From Marinimicrobium sp. C6131 (GTDB lineage Bacteria; Pseudomonadota; Gammaproteobacteria; Pseudomonadales; Cellvibrionaceae): a DNA stretch of 64,000 bases. Shown piece after piece: positions 1 through 8,970 of this stretch (position 1 is its first letter; each line of letters begins with the position of its first letter). The position numbers and the translations under genes are program-made. The stretch is taken from positions 3,286,001-3,350,000 of the forward strand of contig NZ_CP110629.1 of NCBI RefSeq assembly GCF_026153455.1. Direction: 5' to 3'. The notes beneath the pieces were generated by a model, which saw only the letters and a program-made list of their open reading frames with translations, ran no database searches and was not told the origin of the DNA.

Positions 1-1731
1 AAAGAGTTTTTCGATGGTTGGCTGAACTACGTCAAGGGCGGCGTTCTGATGAAGGAGCGTGAGCGTAACCGTGAACGTGTGGCTTTGAGTGTAGCACCCT
101 TCGATTACCCTGACGGCTGTGAAGGGGACCGAGAATGTCTTGATTGGTCGAACACAAGCATCGGCTTGGCAGATTTCGAAACCTACACGCCACGAAATCC
201 GCGGTTTGACCACGATTTTGTGACGGTTGATCAGGCGGAAACCGTCATTGCGGCGACTCGCCGTATCCCTGAATGGTTGGACCCTCTTCGGTCCGGTGCT
301 GCCAGCAACAGCCAAAACTATCGGCTATTTGAAGATAGTCAGGAAGCTTACCTGATGGCCGAGTTCCAGGTTGCCGATAACGCGACACTGATTGCCGGCG
401 CACGTTATGTGAATACCGAATTTGGCTCTACCGGTTACCTGACCATGCGCCATGATCGCTTCCAGCAAGATGAAGGTTTTGTGCGTGACATCGTCATGCC
501 ACTGACCGATCCTGATGGCGGTGAGTTCGTCACCAATGAATACGACGGAATCTACCCCGGTGCTCACCTTCGTTGGGACGTGACGGACAACTTACTGGCC
601 CGGGCCTCCATCTGGACCAGCTATACACGGCCGAGTTTCGGTGAAGCTGCTGCGCGGGCCGAGTTCAGCGATCGCGTCAAACTCTGCCGCGAGACACCTC
701 TGAATGAAGGCACCAACAACGAACGCGAACGTTGCAGTGACAATATTCAGGGTGAGCTGGGTATTCAGCCGACTCCGGGTGATGATGGTTTCGTTCGGGA
801 CATTGCTGAAACCCTCTCTTTGGCGCCCGGCGGTAACGCACTTGAATTGGGTAATACCGATCTGGTCGCCATGGAGGCCACCAACTTTGACGCGTCTCTG
901 AGCTGGTACGGCCCCAATGGACATTTCTTTGAGGCGGCCGTTTTCTATAAAGACATCACCGATTATGTGGTCGATGTTCGCGGCCTGAGCCTGGCTCGCA
1001 GTGAGCTGCCCGAAAACGTCCGTTCTGCCCTGGATCAGCTGGATTCATCGGATGGTGGTTTGCCGACCTATGAGAACTTTACTCAGAATATTTTCCAGAT
1101 CGGCGAGGACTTCACCTTCCACAATGTGGATACCACCATTAACGGTGAATCGGCGATGGTCTATGGTCTCGAGTTGAGCTATTCGAGATTCTTTGACAAT
1201 GGTCTGTTCGTCAACTCCAACCTGACCTTGCTGGACAGTGAGGCCGACGCGGGCGAAACAGTCCGAGCCGACAAGACCGCCATGCCCAATCAGGCGGATG
1301 TGACGGCTAACCTGACCCTGGGTTGGGAGAATGAGTTTTTCTCTGCTCGTGTGATCGGGAACATGCGCAGCGAAATCCTGACGCAGATCGGTACCTGTTC
1401 ACAAGCAGACATCGATCGCGACAACGAGTGGGCCCGGGTCAATACGGCCGGTGCGGAAGGGGCTCTGGATGGTGCTGCGGGAGACGGCACCGTCTATACA
1501 GAGTACTGCCAGCGCTGGGCGGACGTGTTTCACGATGACGTGACCGGTGTAGACGTAAAGTTGACCTACAACCTGACACCGGAAATCAAATTCTACCTGG
1601 ATGTCCTGAATGTCACGGAGCATGTTGACGTGTTCTATTACCGAGGCGACCAGTACTCTAACGGTAATGTACTGGAGTTCTCTGAAGGGCTTGGCCGTAC
1701 CTATCAGGCGGGCGTAAACATTCGCTTCTGA
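1..1731 (+). CDS. TonB-dependent receptor, C-terminal part (5' end outside window)
   Basis: The frame is open to base 1, so the gene starts upstream; about 576 residues of the beta-barrel are present. Visible features are alternating amphipathic strands typical of outer-membrane barrels, long polar extracellular loops, paired cysteines in loops (for example around nt 690-735), and a C-terminal strand ending GRTYQAGVNIRF, where the terminal Phe is the outer-membrane insertion signal. TonB receptors import ligands across the outer membrane using TonB-ExbBD energy. The plug domain is not in the window, so the ligand cannot be read. The next gene is a Ser-linker lipoprotein and two pectate lyases lie 10 kb on, so a plant-polysaccharide oligomer is a reasonable inference. 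Confidence 0.88.
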   Translation, partial: KEFFDGWLNYVKGGVLMKERERNRERVALSVAPFDYPDGCEGDRECLDWSNTSIGLADFETYTPRNPRFDHDFVTVDQAETVIAATRRIPEWLDPLRSGAASNSQNYRLFEDSQEAYLMAEFQVADNATLIAGARYVNTEFGSTGYLTMRHDRFQQDEGFVRDIVMPLTDPDGGEFVTNEYDGIYPGAHLRWDVTDNLLARASIWTSYTRPSFGEAAARAEFSDRVKLCRETPLNEGTNNERERCSDNIQGELGIQPTPGDDGFVRDIAETLSLAPGGNALELGNTDLVAMEATNFDASLSWYGPNGHFFEAAVFYKDITDYVVDVRGLSLARSELPENVRSALDQLDSSDGGLPTYENFTQNIFQIGEDFTFHNVDTTINGESAMVYGLELSYSRFFDNGLFVNSNLTLLDSEADAGETVRADKTAMPNQADVTANLTLGWENEFFSARVIGNMRSEILTQIGTCSQADIDRDNEWARVNTAGAEGALDGAAGDGTVYTEYCQRWADVFHDDVTGVDVKLTYNLTPEIKFYLDVLNVTEHVDVFYYRGDQYSNGNVLEFSEGLGRTYQAGVNIRF

Positions 1732-1746
1732 TAAGTAGGGTGCTTG

Positions 1747-1774
1747 ATGCACCGCTTCCCATGAAGTGGTGCAT
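1747..1774 (+). promoter_or_regulatory. Intergenic hairpin between receptor and lipoprotein genes
   Basis: ATGCACC-G-CTTC, loop CCAT, GAAG-T-GGTGCAT form a 12-pair stem with one G-T wobble. It lies 16 bases after the receptor stop and 41 bases before the next start. There is no T run after it, so it is more likely an mRNA stabiliser or partial attenuator separating two differently expressed cistrons than a full terminator. Confidence 0.5.
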
Positions 1775-1815
1775 GAATTGAAAGATCCTTAAATAAAAAC
1801 GTAGGAGATCAACCA

Positions 1816-4155
1816 ATGAACACTAACCTGAAGTTATTGGCCGCGCTGATCATGGGCGGTGCCCTGGCAGCCTGCGGCGGTTCCAGTAGCGATGACGGCC
1901 CGAACAACAGCAGTTCCTCGGCGAGCAGCACCTCCAGTAGCAGTTCGTCCAGTGATGGAGTGGATTGCGAAGCCAATCCGTTTGACCCGGCTTGTATTGA
2001 AGAAGATCCGGTCACCGAGATTGATATTACCAATGAAGACATTCCCCTTCATGAAACCTTTGCGGTAACGGGAGAAGGGAACCAGGTCGCGCAGTTCTAC
2101 TCTACCGACTACAAAGAACTCAATACCGCGGGTGCCAATGAAGATTATGTGGACGACCATCCATCGTTCTATTACCCGACCTGCTGCTTCTGGGAAACTG
2201 ACGAGGAAACCGGCGAGCCGACCGGAAATCTGGTCCCAGATATTGACGTGCGTCAATACGTGGGTATCGACGCTGATGGTAATGGCTACTTTGCATTCTC
2301 CAACGCCCGTTGGAGCATTGGTCAGCTGCAGCCGGACATCGTCTCTGATGAAGAATCTGAAGATAACGATGCCAAGAGCAAAACCACCAACGCGCCGGTT
2401 GGCAGCAGTTGGGGTGAACTGGACTTGAGTGTCCCATACCGCATATCTTTCTGCCTGAAGGATTCCGGACTGGCTGGAGCGGGCACTGGTGGTAACCTGG
2501 AAGTCTACGTGGATAACAACTCCGGTGGTAACCAGGGTCACTCGATCCACGGCAACCAGTCTCTCCTGATGCGGACTGAAGCTGCGGCACTATCGGCCGG
2601 TAATCGTGTCGTTATCGACGTTCCCGGAGATGTACGTCTCCAGGATAATAATGGCGACCAAGTTGACCTGATCAGCACCACTGCAGAAGTTTACGGTACT
2701 GAGAACTCCTTCCTGCAAATGCGAGTGAGTTCTGGCGGTTATGTGGTCATCAGCGACCTTATGATTGAGCACCAGGATAATCTGGTCGGCGACTACACGC
2801 CTTGTGAAGCCGACGAATCTCTGTTCACTCCACCGCTGCCGGAAGGTTATGCGTTCCCGGGTCTGCCCCTGAACGAAGACTTTGACGATATCACCAAAGA
2901 GCAACTGATCGGTGACGGTGAAGATATTGCCGGTGAGTTCATGGCGATTTCTTCCGATCTGACCATTCCGTTCTACAAGTTCAATAGCACCGGTCGTCTG
3001 GCCATTACCGAAACGGGTGAGCTGCACATCAGCAACAACCGTTTCACCATGGGCTTCGCCGGCGTTGAGAACACCGCTGAGGGTGATACCGAGGTAGCGG
3101 GTGATATCGACCTCAGCGAGCCTTACACCCTGACTCTGGAAATCGCTGAGCGTCCTGCCAGCGACGAAGGCCGCTTGCAGGTGTTGGTTGACAACAGCAC
3201 GACCGGCTCTGCCAACTCAATACATGGCGAGAACTCGGTACTGCTGGGCACCACGTGGGGTCTGCTGGGAACCGGTACTCTGGAAATCAATGTTCCGGGT
3301 GACGTGTTGCTGAACAACGAACCCGTACTGGATGAAAATGGTGATCCCGTAACCATTGATACGCACGTCGGTACCGCAACCTCCTTCCTGCAGATCTGGT
3401 GCCCGTCTGACTGTGGCGCTGATATCGAATCCGAAGGCTTCGGCGTGAAGTTCGATAGCATTATGCTGGATAATCAGGATGACGGTGGTGATCCCAATGC
3501 CATCTGGACCGCTGATGCCTATGTTCTTGCTGGTGGCACTACAGATGCAGAAGGTACAGTAGATGCAGAGACAGAAAACTCCGTCACGATTACGGCTACT
3601 GGTGGTAAGTCGGACTCAAGCTCTGACTTGAATATGTTCTTTGCCGGACAGCAGATTGAAATGAGCGACTTCGCTTACACCGCTCGTATCGCCAGTGTAT
3701 CAGGAGCAGATGTTGGTGTTGGTAATAGCTATCGGTTCGGTATTATGGCTATCGCAGACCTCACGGCTGCTGGTTCTTTGGCAAATGTTGCGCCTTGGGC
3801 TGCGGCTGGCTTCTATGCTAACAGCGATCCGGTAGAGCTTATCGGTACTCGTTCTAATATGAAAGAGAACGGTGAACGTACTCGCAGCAACATACCAGAG
3901 CTTGAAGTCGGTCATTACGTCCGTATCGAAATCTTCGATGATGCTGAAGGCAAGCGCGTACGTCGCTGCGTTTCGCCAGACGGCGTGACCTGGACTGCTG
4001 TAAATAGTACCAATGATTTCTCAGCAACCGCAGAGACTGACAGCTGGTACTACGGTGTATGGGCGGCTCCCGGTGAGAATAATGTCACTATGGAAGTCGA
4101 CAACATCAGCGTTGAAGCGTACGAGACTGATTGTGAAAGCCTGAATCCGGCTTGA
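1816..4155 (+). CDS. Large secreted lipoprotein with serine linker and duplicated sugar-binding-like modules
   Basis: The 779-residue product starts with a lipoprotein signal peptide (lipobox LAAC, Cys at about residue 20) followed by a Ser-rich linker (residues 24-45) of the type that tethers secreted polysaccharide-active domains in Cellvibrionaceae. A good Shine-Dalgarno (TAGGAGAT) precedes the ATG. Two related modules follow, about residues 70-320 and 340-555. Each has a DLS.PY segment, a VYVDN/VLVDN segment with SIHG plus a Leu-rich stretch, a VPGDV motif and a TSFLQ-like segment. A third, LamG-like part (about 570-775) contains YYGVWAAPGENN. No catalytic motif is recognised. It may bind or present oligosaccharides to the receptor encoded upstream, but that role is inferred from context only. 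Confidence 0.7.
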   Translation: MNTNLKLLAALIMGGALAACGGSSSDDGPNNSSSSASSTSSSSSSSDGVDCEANPFDPACIEEDPVTEIDITNEDIPLHETFAVTGEGNQVAQFYSTDYKELNTAGANEDYVDDHPSFYYPTCCFWETDEETGEPTGNLVPDIDVRQYVGIDADGNGYFAFSNARWSIGQLQPDIVSDEESEDNDAKSKTTNAPVGSSWGELDLSVPYRISFCLKDSGLAGAGTGGNLEVYVDNNSGGNQGHSIHGNQSLLMRTEAAALSAGNRVVIDVPGDVRLQDNNGDQVDLISTTAEVYGTENSFLQMRVSSGGYVVISDLMIEHQDNLVGDYTPCEADESLFTPPLPEGYAFPGLPLNEDFDDITKEQLIGDGEDIAGEFMAISSDLTIPFYKFNSTGRLAITETGELHISNNRFTMGFAGVENTAEGDTEVAGDIDLSEPYTLTLEIAERPASDEGRLQVLVDNSTTGSANSIHGENSVLLGTTWGLLGTGTLEINVPGDVLLNNEPVLDENGDPVTIDTHVGTATSFLQIWCPSDCGADIESEGFGVKFDSIMLDNQDDGGDPNAIWTADAYVLAGGTTDAEGTVDAETENSVTITATGGKSDSSSDLNMFFAGQQIEMSDFAYTARIASVSGADVGVGNSYRFGIMAIADLTAAGSLANVAPWAAAGFYANSDPVELIGTRSNMKENGERTRSNIPELEVGHYVRIEIFDDAEGKRVRRCVSPDGVTWTAVNSTNDFSATAETDSWYYGVWAAPGENNVTMEVDNISVEAYETDCESLNPA

Positions 4156-4181
4156 TTATCAGTTAGTACGGTAAGGTGAAC

Positions 4182-4217
4182 AAAAAAACCTCCGGCGTAA
4201 AAACCGGAGGTTTTTTT
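4182..4217 (+). terminator. Rho-independent terminator after lipoprotein gene
   Basis: Perfect stem AACCTCCGG / CCGGAGGTT with a short loop, preceded by seven A and followed by seven T, 26 bases after the stop codon. The A run makes it work on both strands, so it can also end the convergent isomerase transcript. The group II intron begins four bases downstream. Confidence 0.93.
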
Positions 4218-4665
4218 ATGGGTGCGCCAGGCATGGCGCGTAGCGCCTTGACTGGCGCTGTTCCGGTACACATGGTGGTGGCCGGATGACTTGGAGGTGC
4301 AAGTCCTCTGTGGGCCCGACAAGGGGAACCACTAGCTGATCGGCAAGGGTGTTCACCGCGAGGTGAAATCTGAAGGAAGCCGTAGGCAAAGCACTGGCCC
4401 GACGAACAGAAATCGCATACGAGGCGGCCGCCGTGGGTGAGGAGGCCCATATCTCCAAAGCCCCATACTTGTCCGGAAACGGTGGACGTAGATGCGGCGG
4501 GCATAAGTGTGAAGGTCACGCGTCTTACCCTGGGAAGTCTGGCTTTCTGCCACTGTGCTACTGACCTCGTGAGGGGTGGGGATGGGAAGCCAGAACTCAG
4601 CCGGGGCCATAGTAGGTGCGTCACCGCGTACTGAAGGGCCGAACATGGTTAGCCGCCAGTAGGCG

Positions 4666-6075
4666 GTGAGTGCTCGCGATGTGCTTATGAAGACAGAAGC
4701 GACCCGGATGGGTCAGGACATTCAGGAGGGGGTCGGACGGTATCCGATCGGTACTGAAGTCCGTGTCGAAGCAGACGCGGTGGCTCACTCGTGGACGAAC
4801 GCGGAGCCGAACACGCTAATGGAACAGGTGCTATCGCGCCCGAACCTGATGCGTGCGTATCAGCGGGTGGTCTCCAACAAGGGCGCGGCCGGGGTCGACC
4901 AGATGCCGGTGAGCGCTCTAAAGAGCCATCTGCAACAGCACTGGCCAACGCTGCGCAAGCGGCTGCTGGCCGGAGATTACCAGCCTCAACCCGTGCGCCG
5001 GATCAGTATCCCCAAGCCACAAGGCGGGGAGCGGGTACTGGGTATCCCGACGGTGCAGGATCGTCTGATCCAGCAGGCGCTTCATCAGGTGCTGAGCCCG
5101 AGGCTCGATCCGAACTTCTCGGATCACAGCTACGGGTTCCGCCCTGGGCGAAGCCCCCATCAGGCGGTCAAGGCGATGCAAAAGCACATTAATGAAGGCC
5201 GCCGCTGGGTGGTCGATCTGGATCTGGAGAAGTTCTTCGACCGGGTCAATCACGATGTGCTGATGAGCCTGTTGGCCCGACGCCTCTCCGACCGACGAAT
5301 ACTCACCTTGATCCGCCGCTACCTCAACGCCGGTATGCTGGACGGTGGGCTGGTCAGCCCGAGACGGGAGGGGACGCCGCAAGGCGGCCCCCTCTCGCCC
5401 TTGCTCTCCAATGTGCTTCTGACCGAACTGGACCGGGAGCTGGAGCGCCGGGGACACCGGTTCTGCCGCTACGCGGACGACTGTAACATCTACGTTCGCA
5501 GTGAAAGAGCCGGCCATCGGGTCATGGCCAGTATCACCCGCTACCTGGAGCAGCGTCTGCGCCTGAGGGTGAACACGGACAAGAGCGCCGTGGATCGCCC
5601 CTGGCGTCGAAGCTATCTGGGCTACAGCGTGAGCTGGCATAAGCAGGTGCGGTTGAGGGTTGCACCTAAAAGCCTGAAGCGCCACCAGGCCAAGCTGCGT
5701 CAGTTGCTCAGAGGCGCGCGGGGTCGCTCGTTGCGAACGACGATCGAGCGGCTGAATCCGGTGTTGCGAGGTTGGGCGAATTACTACCGCCTGACGGACT
5801 CGAAACGCCCGGTGGAGGCCCTCGATGGTTGGATACGCCGACGACTGCGCCTGATCCTCTGGCGACAATGGAAACGGGTGGTCACCCGGGCCCGGAACCT
5901 GATGCGACTGGGCTTGACAGAGCAACGGGCCTGGATCAGTGCGACCAACGGTCGTGGCCCTTGGTGGAACAGTGGGGCGTCTCACATGAACGCCGCGCTG
6001 CCCAAAAAGGTGTTCGACCGACTGTCTCTGGTAAGCTTGCTGGATACGATGAATCGGCTTCCGAGCCAATCATGA
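4666..6075 (+). CDS. ltrA: Group II intron-encoded reverse transcriptase/maturase
   Basis: The 469-residue protein reverse-transcribes the intron RNA into target DNA and helps it splice. Visible are the RT0-RT7 region with RPLGIP-type motif (VLGIPTVQDR, about residue 125), the GTPQGGPLSPLLSN motif (about 240), and the catalytic YADD (about residue 268). These are followed by the maturase X domain (LRGWANYYR, about 365) and a C-terminal segment with GRGPWWNSGASHMN. No HNH endonuclease domain follows. The start used is GTG at 4666; an ATG at 4687 is an equally good candidate. The reading frame is intact, so the intron may still be mobile. Confidence 0.93.
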   Translation: MSARDVLMKTEATRMGQDIQEGVGRYPIGTEVRVEADAVAHSWTNAEPNTLMEQVLSRPNLMRAYQRVVSNKGAAGVDQMPVSALKSHLQQHWPTLRKRLLAGDYQPQPVRRISIPKPQGGERVLGIPTVQDRLIQQALHQVLSPRLDPNFSDHSYGFRPGRSPHQAVKAMQKHINEGRRWVVDLDLEKFFDRVNHDVLMSLLARRLSDRRILTLIRRYLNAGMLDGGLVSPRREGTPQGGPLSPLLSNVLLTELDRELERRGHRFCRYADDCNIYVRSERAGHRVMASITRYLEQRLRLRVNTDKSAVDRPWRRSYLGYSVSWHKQVRLRVAPKSLKRHQAKLRQLLRGARGRSLRTTIERLNPVLRGWANYYRLTDSKRPVEALDGWIRRRLRLILWRQWKRVVTRARNLMRLGLTEQRAWISATNGRGPWWNSGASHMNAALPKKVFDRLSLVSLLDTMNRLPSQS

Positions 6076-6147
6076 ACCGCCGTGGTACGGAACCGTATGC
6101 CCGGTGGTGTGAGAGGACGGGGGAGGCAACTCCCCCTCCTACTCGAT
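6075..6147 (+). ncRNA. Group II intron domains V and VI
   Basis: Domain V (6075-6108) shows the outer stem ACCGCC/GGTGGT and the inner GTACGG/CCGTAT hairpin, with the invariant triad region near its 5' side. Domain VI (6111-6147) has the stem GGGGGAG-GCAA-CTCCCCC and an unpaired A in CCTACTC as likely branch point. They overlap the last base of the reverse transcriptase gene. Confidence 0.82.
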
Positions 6148-6158
6148 CCGAACGAAAA

Positions 6159-7082
6159 TCAACTGGCCTTGATAGACCGTAACAAATCCCGCGTCAGAAT
6201 AATCCCTTCCGCTTCCGAGTGCTTATCGCCCTCATACTCAACGCCCACCCAGCCGCTGTAACCCACGGCCATGACGATATCCATCATCCGATGAAAGTCG
6301 ATGGTGGTTTCATTACCCTGATCATCAAACGCATAGCTTTTCGCGCTCACCGCCTTGGCATAAGGCATCAGCTCGCGCACGCCCTGATACTTGTCGTAGC
6401 TCTCGCCGGTGTCGCGATTGATGGTGAAGTTGCCGAAGTCGGGCAGGGTGCCCACCCGTGGGTGGTTGGCGGTTTCCATTACCTGGCTCAGCCAGCGGGC
6501 GTTGGAGGACAGGCCGCCATGGTTTTCCACCAGCACGTTCAGGCCCAGGGGTTCACAGTACTCCGCCAGCTTGACCAGGCCATCGGCCGCGCGCTCGCGC
6601 TGCTCGTCGTAACTGCCCTGGCTCTGGGCGTTCACCCGGATGGAATGGCAACCCAGGGCGTGGGCGGCGTCGGCCCATTTTTTGTGGTTGTCCACGGTCT
6701 GCTGCCGATCGGCTTCGGTGGGGGCACCCAGGGCGCCTTCGCCGTCGATCATGATCAGCAGGCTACGCACGCCCTCATTGTCCGCCCGTTGGCGCAGGTT
6801 CTGGACCAGGGCGTCGGACAGGTTCTCCTTATAGAACTGGTTGACGTACTCGACACCGCCAATCTCGAATTCCTGGCGGGCGATGGCCGCGAAGTCCATG
6901 GGGTTGGCGTCACCGCTGAAGAAGCGGCGGTGCAGGGACCACTGTGCCAGGGAGATATCGAAGGTATTGCGTTTGCCGATCAGGTTGCCACATCCGGGCA
7001 GTGTGGAGGCCGCTGCAACGGCGGCACCGAGGGCGGCGGCGCCTTTCAGGAATTGGCGGCGGCCTGGCTGTATCCGGTCCAT
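6159..7082 (-). CDS. Tat-exported TIM-barrel sugar isomerase/epimerase (xylose isomerase-like/AP endonuclease 2 fold)
   Basis: The 307-residue product begins with a twin-arginine signal (GRRQFLKGAAALG) ending in a lipobox-like LPGCG, so it is exported folded and may be lipid-anchored. The rest is a sugar phosphate isomerase/epimerase TIM barrel with the typical segments GVEYVN, SIRVNAQS, LVENHGG (metal-binding Glu and His), GTLPDFGNF (metal Asp) and WVGVEYEG (metal Glu) in order. Family members isomerise or epimerise free sugars and keto-sugars using a divalent metal. It is divergent from the GMC oxidoreductase pair and shares a 157-base promoter region with it, which suggests one periplasmic sugar-oxidation pathway. 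Substrate not determinable. A Shine-Dalgarno (GAGG) precedes the ATG. Confidence 0.82.
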   Translation of the reverse strand: MDRIQPGRRQFLKGAAALGAAVAAASTLPGCGNLIGKRNTFDISLAQWSLHRRFFSGDANPMDFAAIARQEFEIGGVEYVNQFYKENLSDALVQNLRQRADNEGVRSLLIMIDGEGALGAPTEADRQQTVDNHKKWADAAHALGCHSIRVNAQSQGSYDEQRERAADGLVKLAEYCEPLGLNVLVENHGGLSSNARWLSQVMETANHPRVGTLPDFGNFTINRDTGESYDKYQGVRELMPYAKAVSAKSYAFDDQGNETTIDFHRMMDIVMAVGYSGWVGVEYEGDKHSEAEGIILTRDLLRSIKAS

Positions 7083-7144
7083 AAGTCCTCACTTTATTGT
7101 CGATTTTGAATGGTTGGGTCAGTCTAGCGAGCATTTTTTGACCG

Positions 7145-7158
7145 TGCAACCGGTTTCA
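7145..7158. promoter_or_regulatory. LacI-family operator-like palindrome
   Basis: TGCAACCGGTTTCA is a near-perfect palindrome with a central CG and the TG..CA ends typical of LacI/GalR-family operators. It lies midway in the divergent promoter region between the isomerase (start 7082) and the GMC gene (start 7240), where it could control both. No LacI-type regulator gene is in the window, so the regulator would be elsewhere. Confidence 0.5.
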
Positions 7159-7239
7159 TTTGGTGCACAGGTGGGTAATAATGGCTCGCCAGCGGGGGCA
7201 GTGTACCCCGAAATCGATCAATAACGATAAGGTGTGGTT

Positions 7240-8961
7240 ATGGCAACAACCAAGGTCAGTGCGACCATTCTGGGGGCGGGAGAGCCGTCTCATACCTACG
7301 ATGCCATCGTCATCGGCTCTGGTATTTCCGGGGGCTGGGCCGCAAAAGAGCTGTGTGAGCAGGGCTTGCAGACGCTGGTATTGGAGCGTGGTGGGCATAT
7401 CGAGCACATTGAAGATTACCCGACCGCCCACAAGGAGGCCTGGGATCTGCCCCTGTTCGGGGAGATGTCCGCAGAGTTCAGAGCCGCCAACCCGGTGTTG
7501 TCGCGCTGCTACGCGGTCAATCAGGCGACCGCCCATCACTTTGTCAAAGACGCCGAGCATCCCTACCAGCAGCGCAAACCCTTTGACTGGATTCGCGGTT
7601 ATCAGGTCGGTGGCAAGTCGCTGATGTGGGCGCGCTGGGTGCAGCGCTGGAGCGATTTCGACTTCGAGAGCAATGCCCGCAATGGCGTCGGTGTGGACTG
7701 GCCCATCCGCTATCAGGACCTTGCCCCCTGGTACAGTTACGTGGAAAAGTTCGCCGGTATCAGTGGCAACCGCGACGGCCTGCCGCAGATTCCGGATGGG
7801 GAATTTCTGCCGCCGATGGAAATGAATGCGGTGGAGAAACACTTCAAGCAGTCCATCGAAAGCCAGTTCCCCAATCGGCATCTGGTGATGTCCCGCACCG
7901 CCAACCTGTCGCAACCCCACAAGGGTCGCGGGCCCTGCATGTACCGGGCCCGTTGTGCCCGGGGCTGCCCGTTCACCGGCTATTTCAGCAGCAACGGGGT
8001 AACCCTGCCGGCCGCGGCGGCCACCGGCAACCTGACCATGCGTCCACACTCGGTGGTGCATTCCATCATTTATGACGAGCAGAAACAGCGTGCGACCGGC
8101 GTCCGGGTGATCGACGCCGAAACCAAGGCGGTGACCGAATATTTCGCGCGCATCATTTTCGTCAATGCCAGCACGCTCAACACTACGCTGATTCTGAAGA
8201 ACTCAACTTCCGAACGCTTCCCCAACGGTCTGGGTAACGACAGTGGGGTGCTGGGTCACTACCTGATGGATCACAATTATCGCGCCCGGGCGAGTGCCGA
8301 GGTGGAGGGGCTGGAAGACCGTTACTATTACGGCCGTCGCCCCACCGGCACTTATCTGCCCCGGTTCCGGAATATTTTTGACGACAAGCAGGATCAGTAC
8401 ATCGGCGGTTTCTCCTACTCGGTGGGTGCCTACCGGGCCCAGGGCAACGTTGATGAAGGGGATGCCCCTTTGGGTGCCGAGTTCAAACACAAGATGAGTG
8501 AGGTGGGCCCCTGGCGGATCAATATGACCGGTATGGGGGAGTTTCTGCCGCGCTTTGACAACAAAGTGACCCTGAGCAAGGACCAGACCGATGCCTGGGG
8601 CATGCCACTGCTGAATATGGACTGTGATTACTCGGACAACGAGCACCATATGACCCGGGACATTCGTGACAGCGCCGCCGAGATGCTGGAAAAAGCCGGC
8701 TACAAGAACATTCAGACCGTTGACAGTGAGCAGGCCCCGGGGCTCGCCATTCACGAAATGGGCACCGCCCGCATGGGGCGGGACCCCAAAACCTCCATGC
8801 TCAATGGCCACAACCAGTTACACGCGGTGCCCAATGTATTTGTGACCGACGGTGCCTGCATGACCTCGTCCGCCTGCCAGAACCCGTCCCTGACCTATAT
8901 GGCGTTGACGGCCCGGGCCGCGCACTACGCGGTGGATCAACTCAATAAACGCAATCTTTAA
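7240..8961 (+). CDS. GMC-type FAD-dependent sugar/glycoside dehydrogenase, catalytic subunit
   Basis: The 573-residue product has the N-terminal FAD dinucleotide fold (AIVIGSGISGGWAAKEL, then LVLERGGH), GRGYQVGGKSLMW-type flavin segment (IRGYQVGGKSLMWARW), and a Cys-rich stretch C-x5-C-x3-C (about residues 232-242) matching the iron-sulfur cysteines of FAD glucose and glucoside dehydrogenases. The C-terminal GMC block carries the active-site His in HEMGTARMG and Asn in ACQNPSLT. The ATG at 7240 is preferred over the in-frame GTG at 7234 because AAGG lies seven bases before it. The small subunit follows nine bases after the stop. These enzymes oxidise sugars in the periplasm, often at C3 of glycosides; no cytochrome c subunit is adjacent. 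Confidence 0.88.
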   Translation: MATTKVSATILGAGEPSHTYDAIVIGSGISGGWAAKELCEQGLQTLVLERGGHIEHIEDYPTAHKEAWDLPLFGEMSAEFRAANPVLSRCYAVNQATAHHFVKDAEHPYQQRKPFDWIRGYQVGGKSLMWARWVQRWSDFDFESNARNGVGVDWPIRYQDLAPWYSYVEKFAGISGNRDGLPQIPDGEFLPPMEMNAVEKHFKQSIESQFPNRHLVMSRTANLSQPHKGRGPCMYRARCARGCPFTGYFSSNGVTLPAAAATGNLTMRPHSVVHSIIYDEQKQRATGVRVIDAETKAVTEYFARIIFVNASTLNTTLILKNSTSERFPNGLGNDSGVLGHYLMDHNYRARASAEVEGLEDRYYYGRRPTGTYLPRFRNIFDDKQDQYIGGFSYSVGAYRAQGNVDEGDAPLGAEFKHKMSEVGPWRINMTGMGEFLPRFDNKVTLSKDQTDAWGMPLLNMDCDYSDNEHHMTRDIRDSAAEMLEKAGYKNIQTVDSEQAPGLAIHEMGTARMGRDPKTSMLNGHNQLHAVPNVFVTDGACMTSSACQNPSLTYMALTARAAHYAVDQLNKRNL

Positions 8962-8970
8962 GGGGGCGAG

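Larger units (their letters stand above)
4222..6147 (+). mobile_element. Complete group II intron
   Basis: The 5' end is GTGCG at 4222, the consensus start of bacterial group II introns. An intron-encoded reverse transcriptase lies in the middle (domain IV), and recognisable domains V and VI end in CTACTCGAT at 6147 (3' end AT, bulged A in domain VI). Total length is 1,926 bases. The insertion point is four bases behind the T tract of a rho-independent terminator and 12 bases before the stop codon of the convergent isomerase gene. Insertion behind terminators is typical of class IIC introns; the class assignment here is inference from the site and from the lack of an endonuclease domain in the protein. 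Confidence 0.88.

Noticed and set aside
4163..4646. Several overlapping minus-strand frames over the intron 5' region
   Set aside because: The region is structured intron RNA domains I-III; the frames have no family features.
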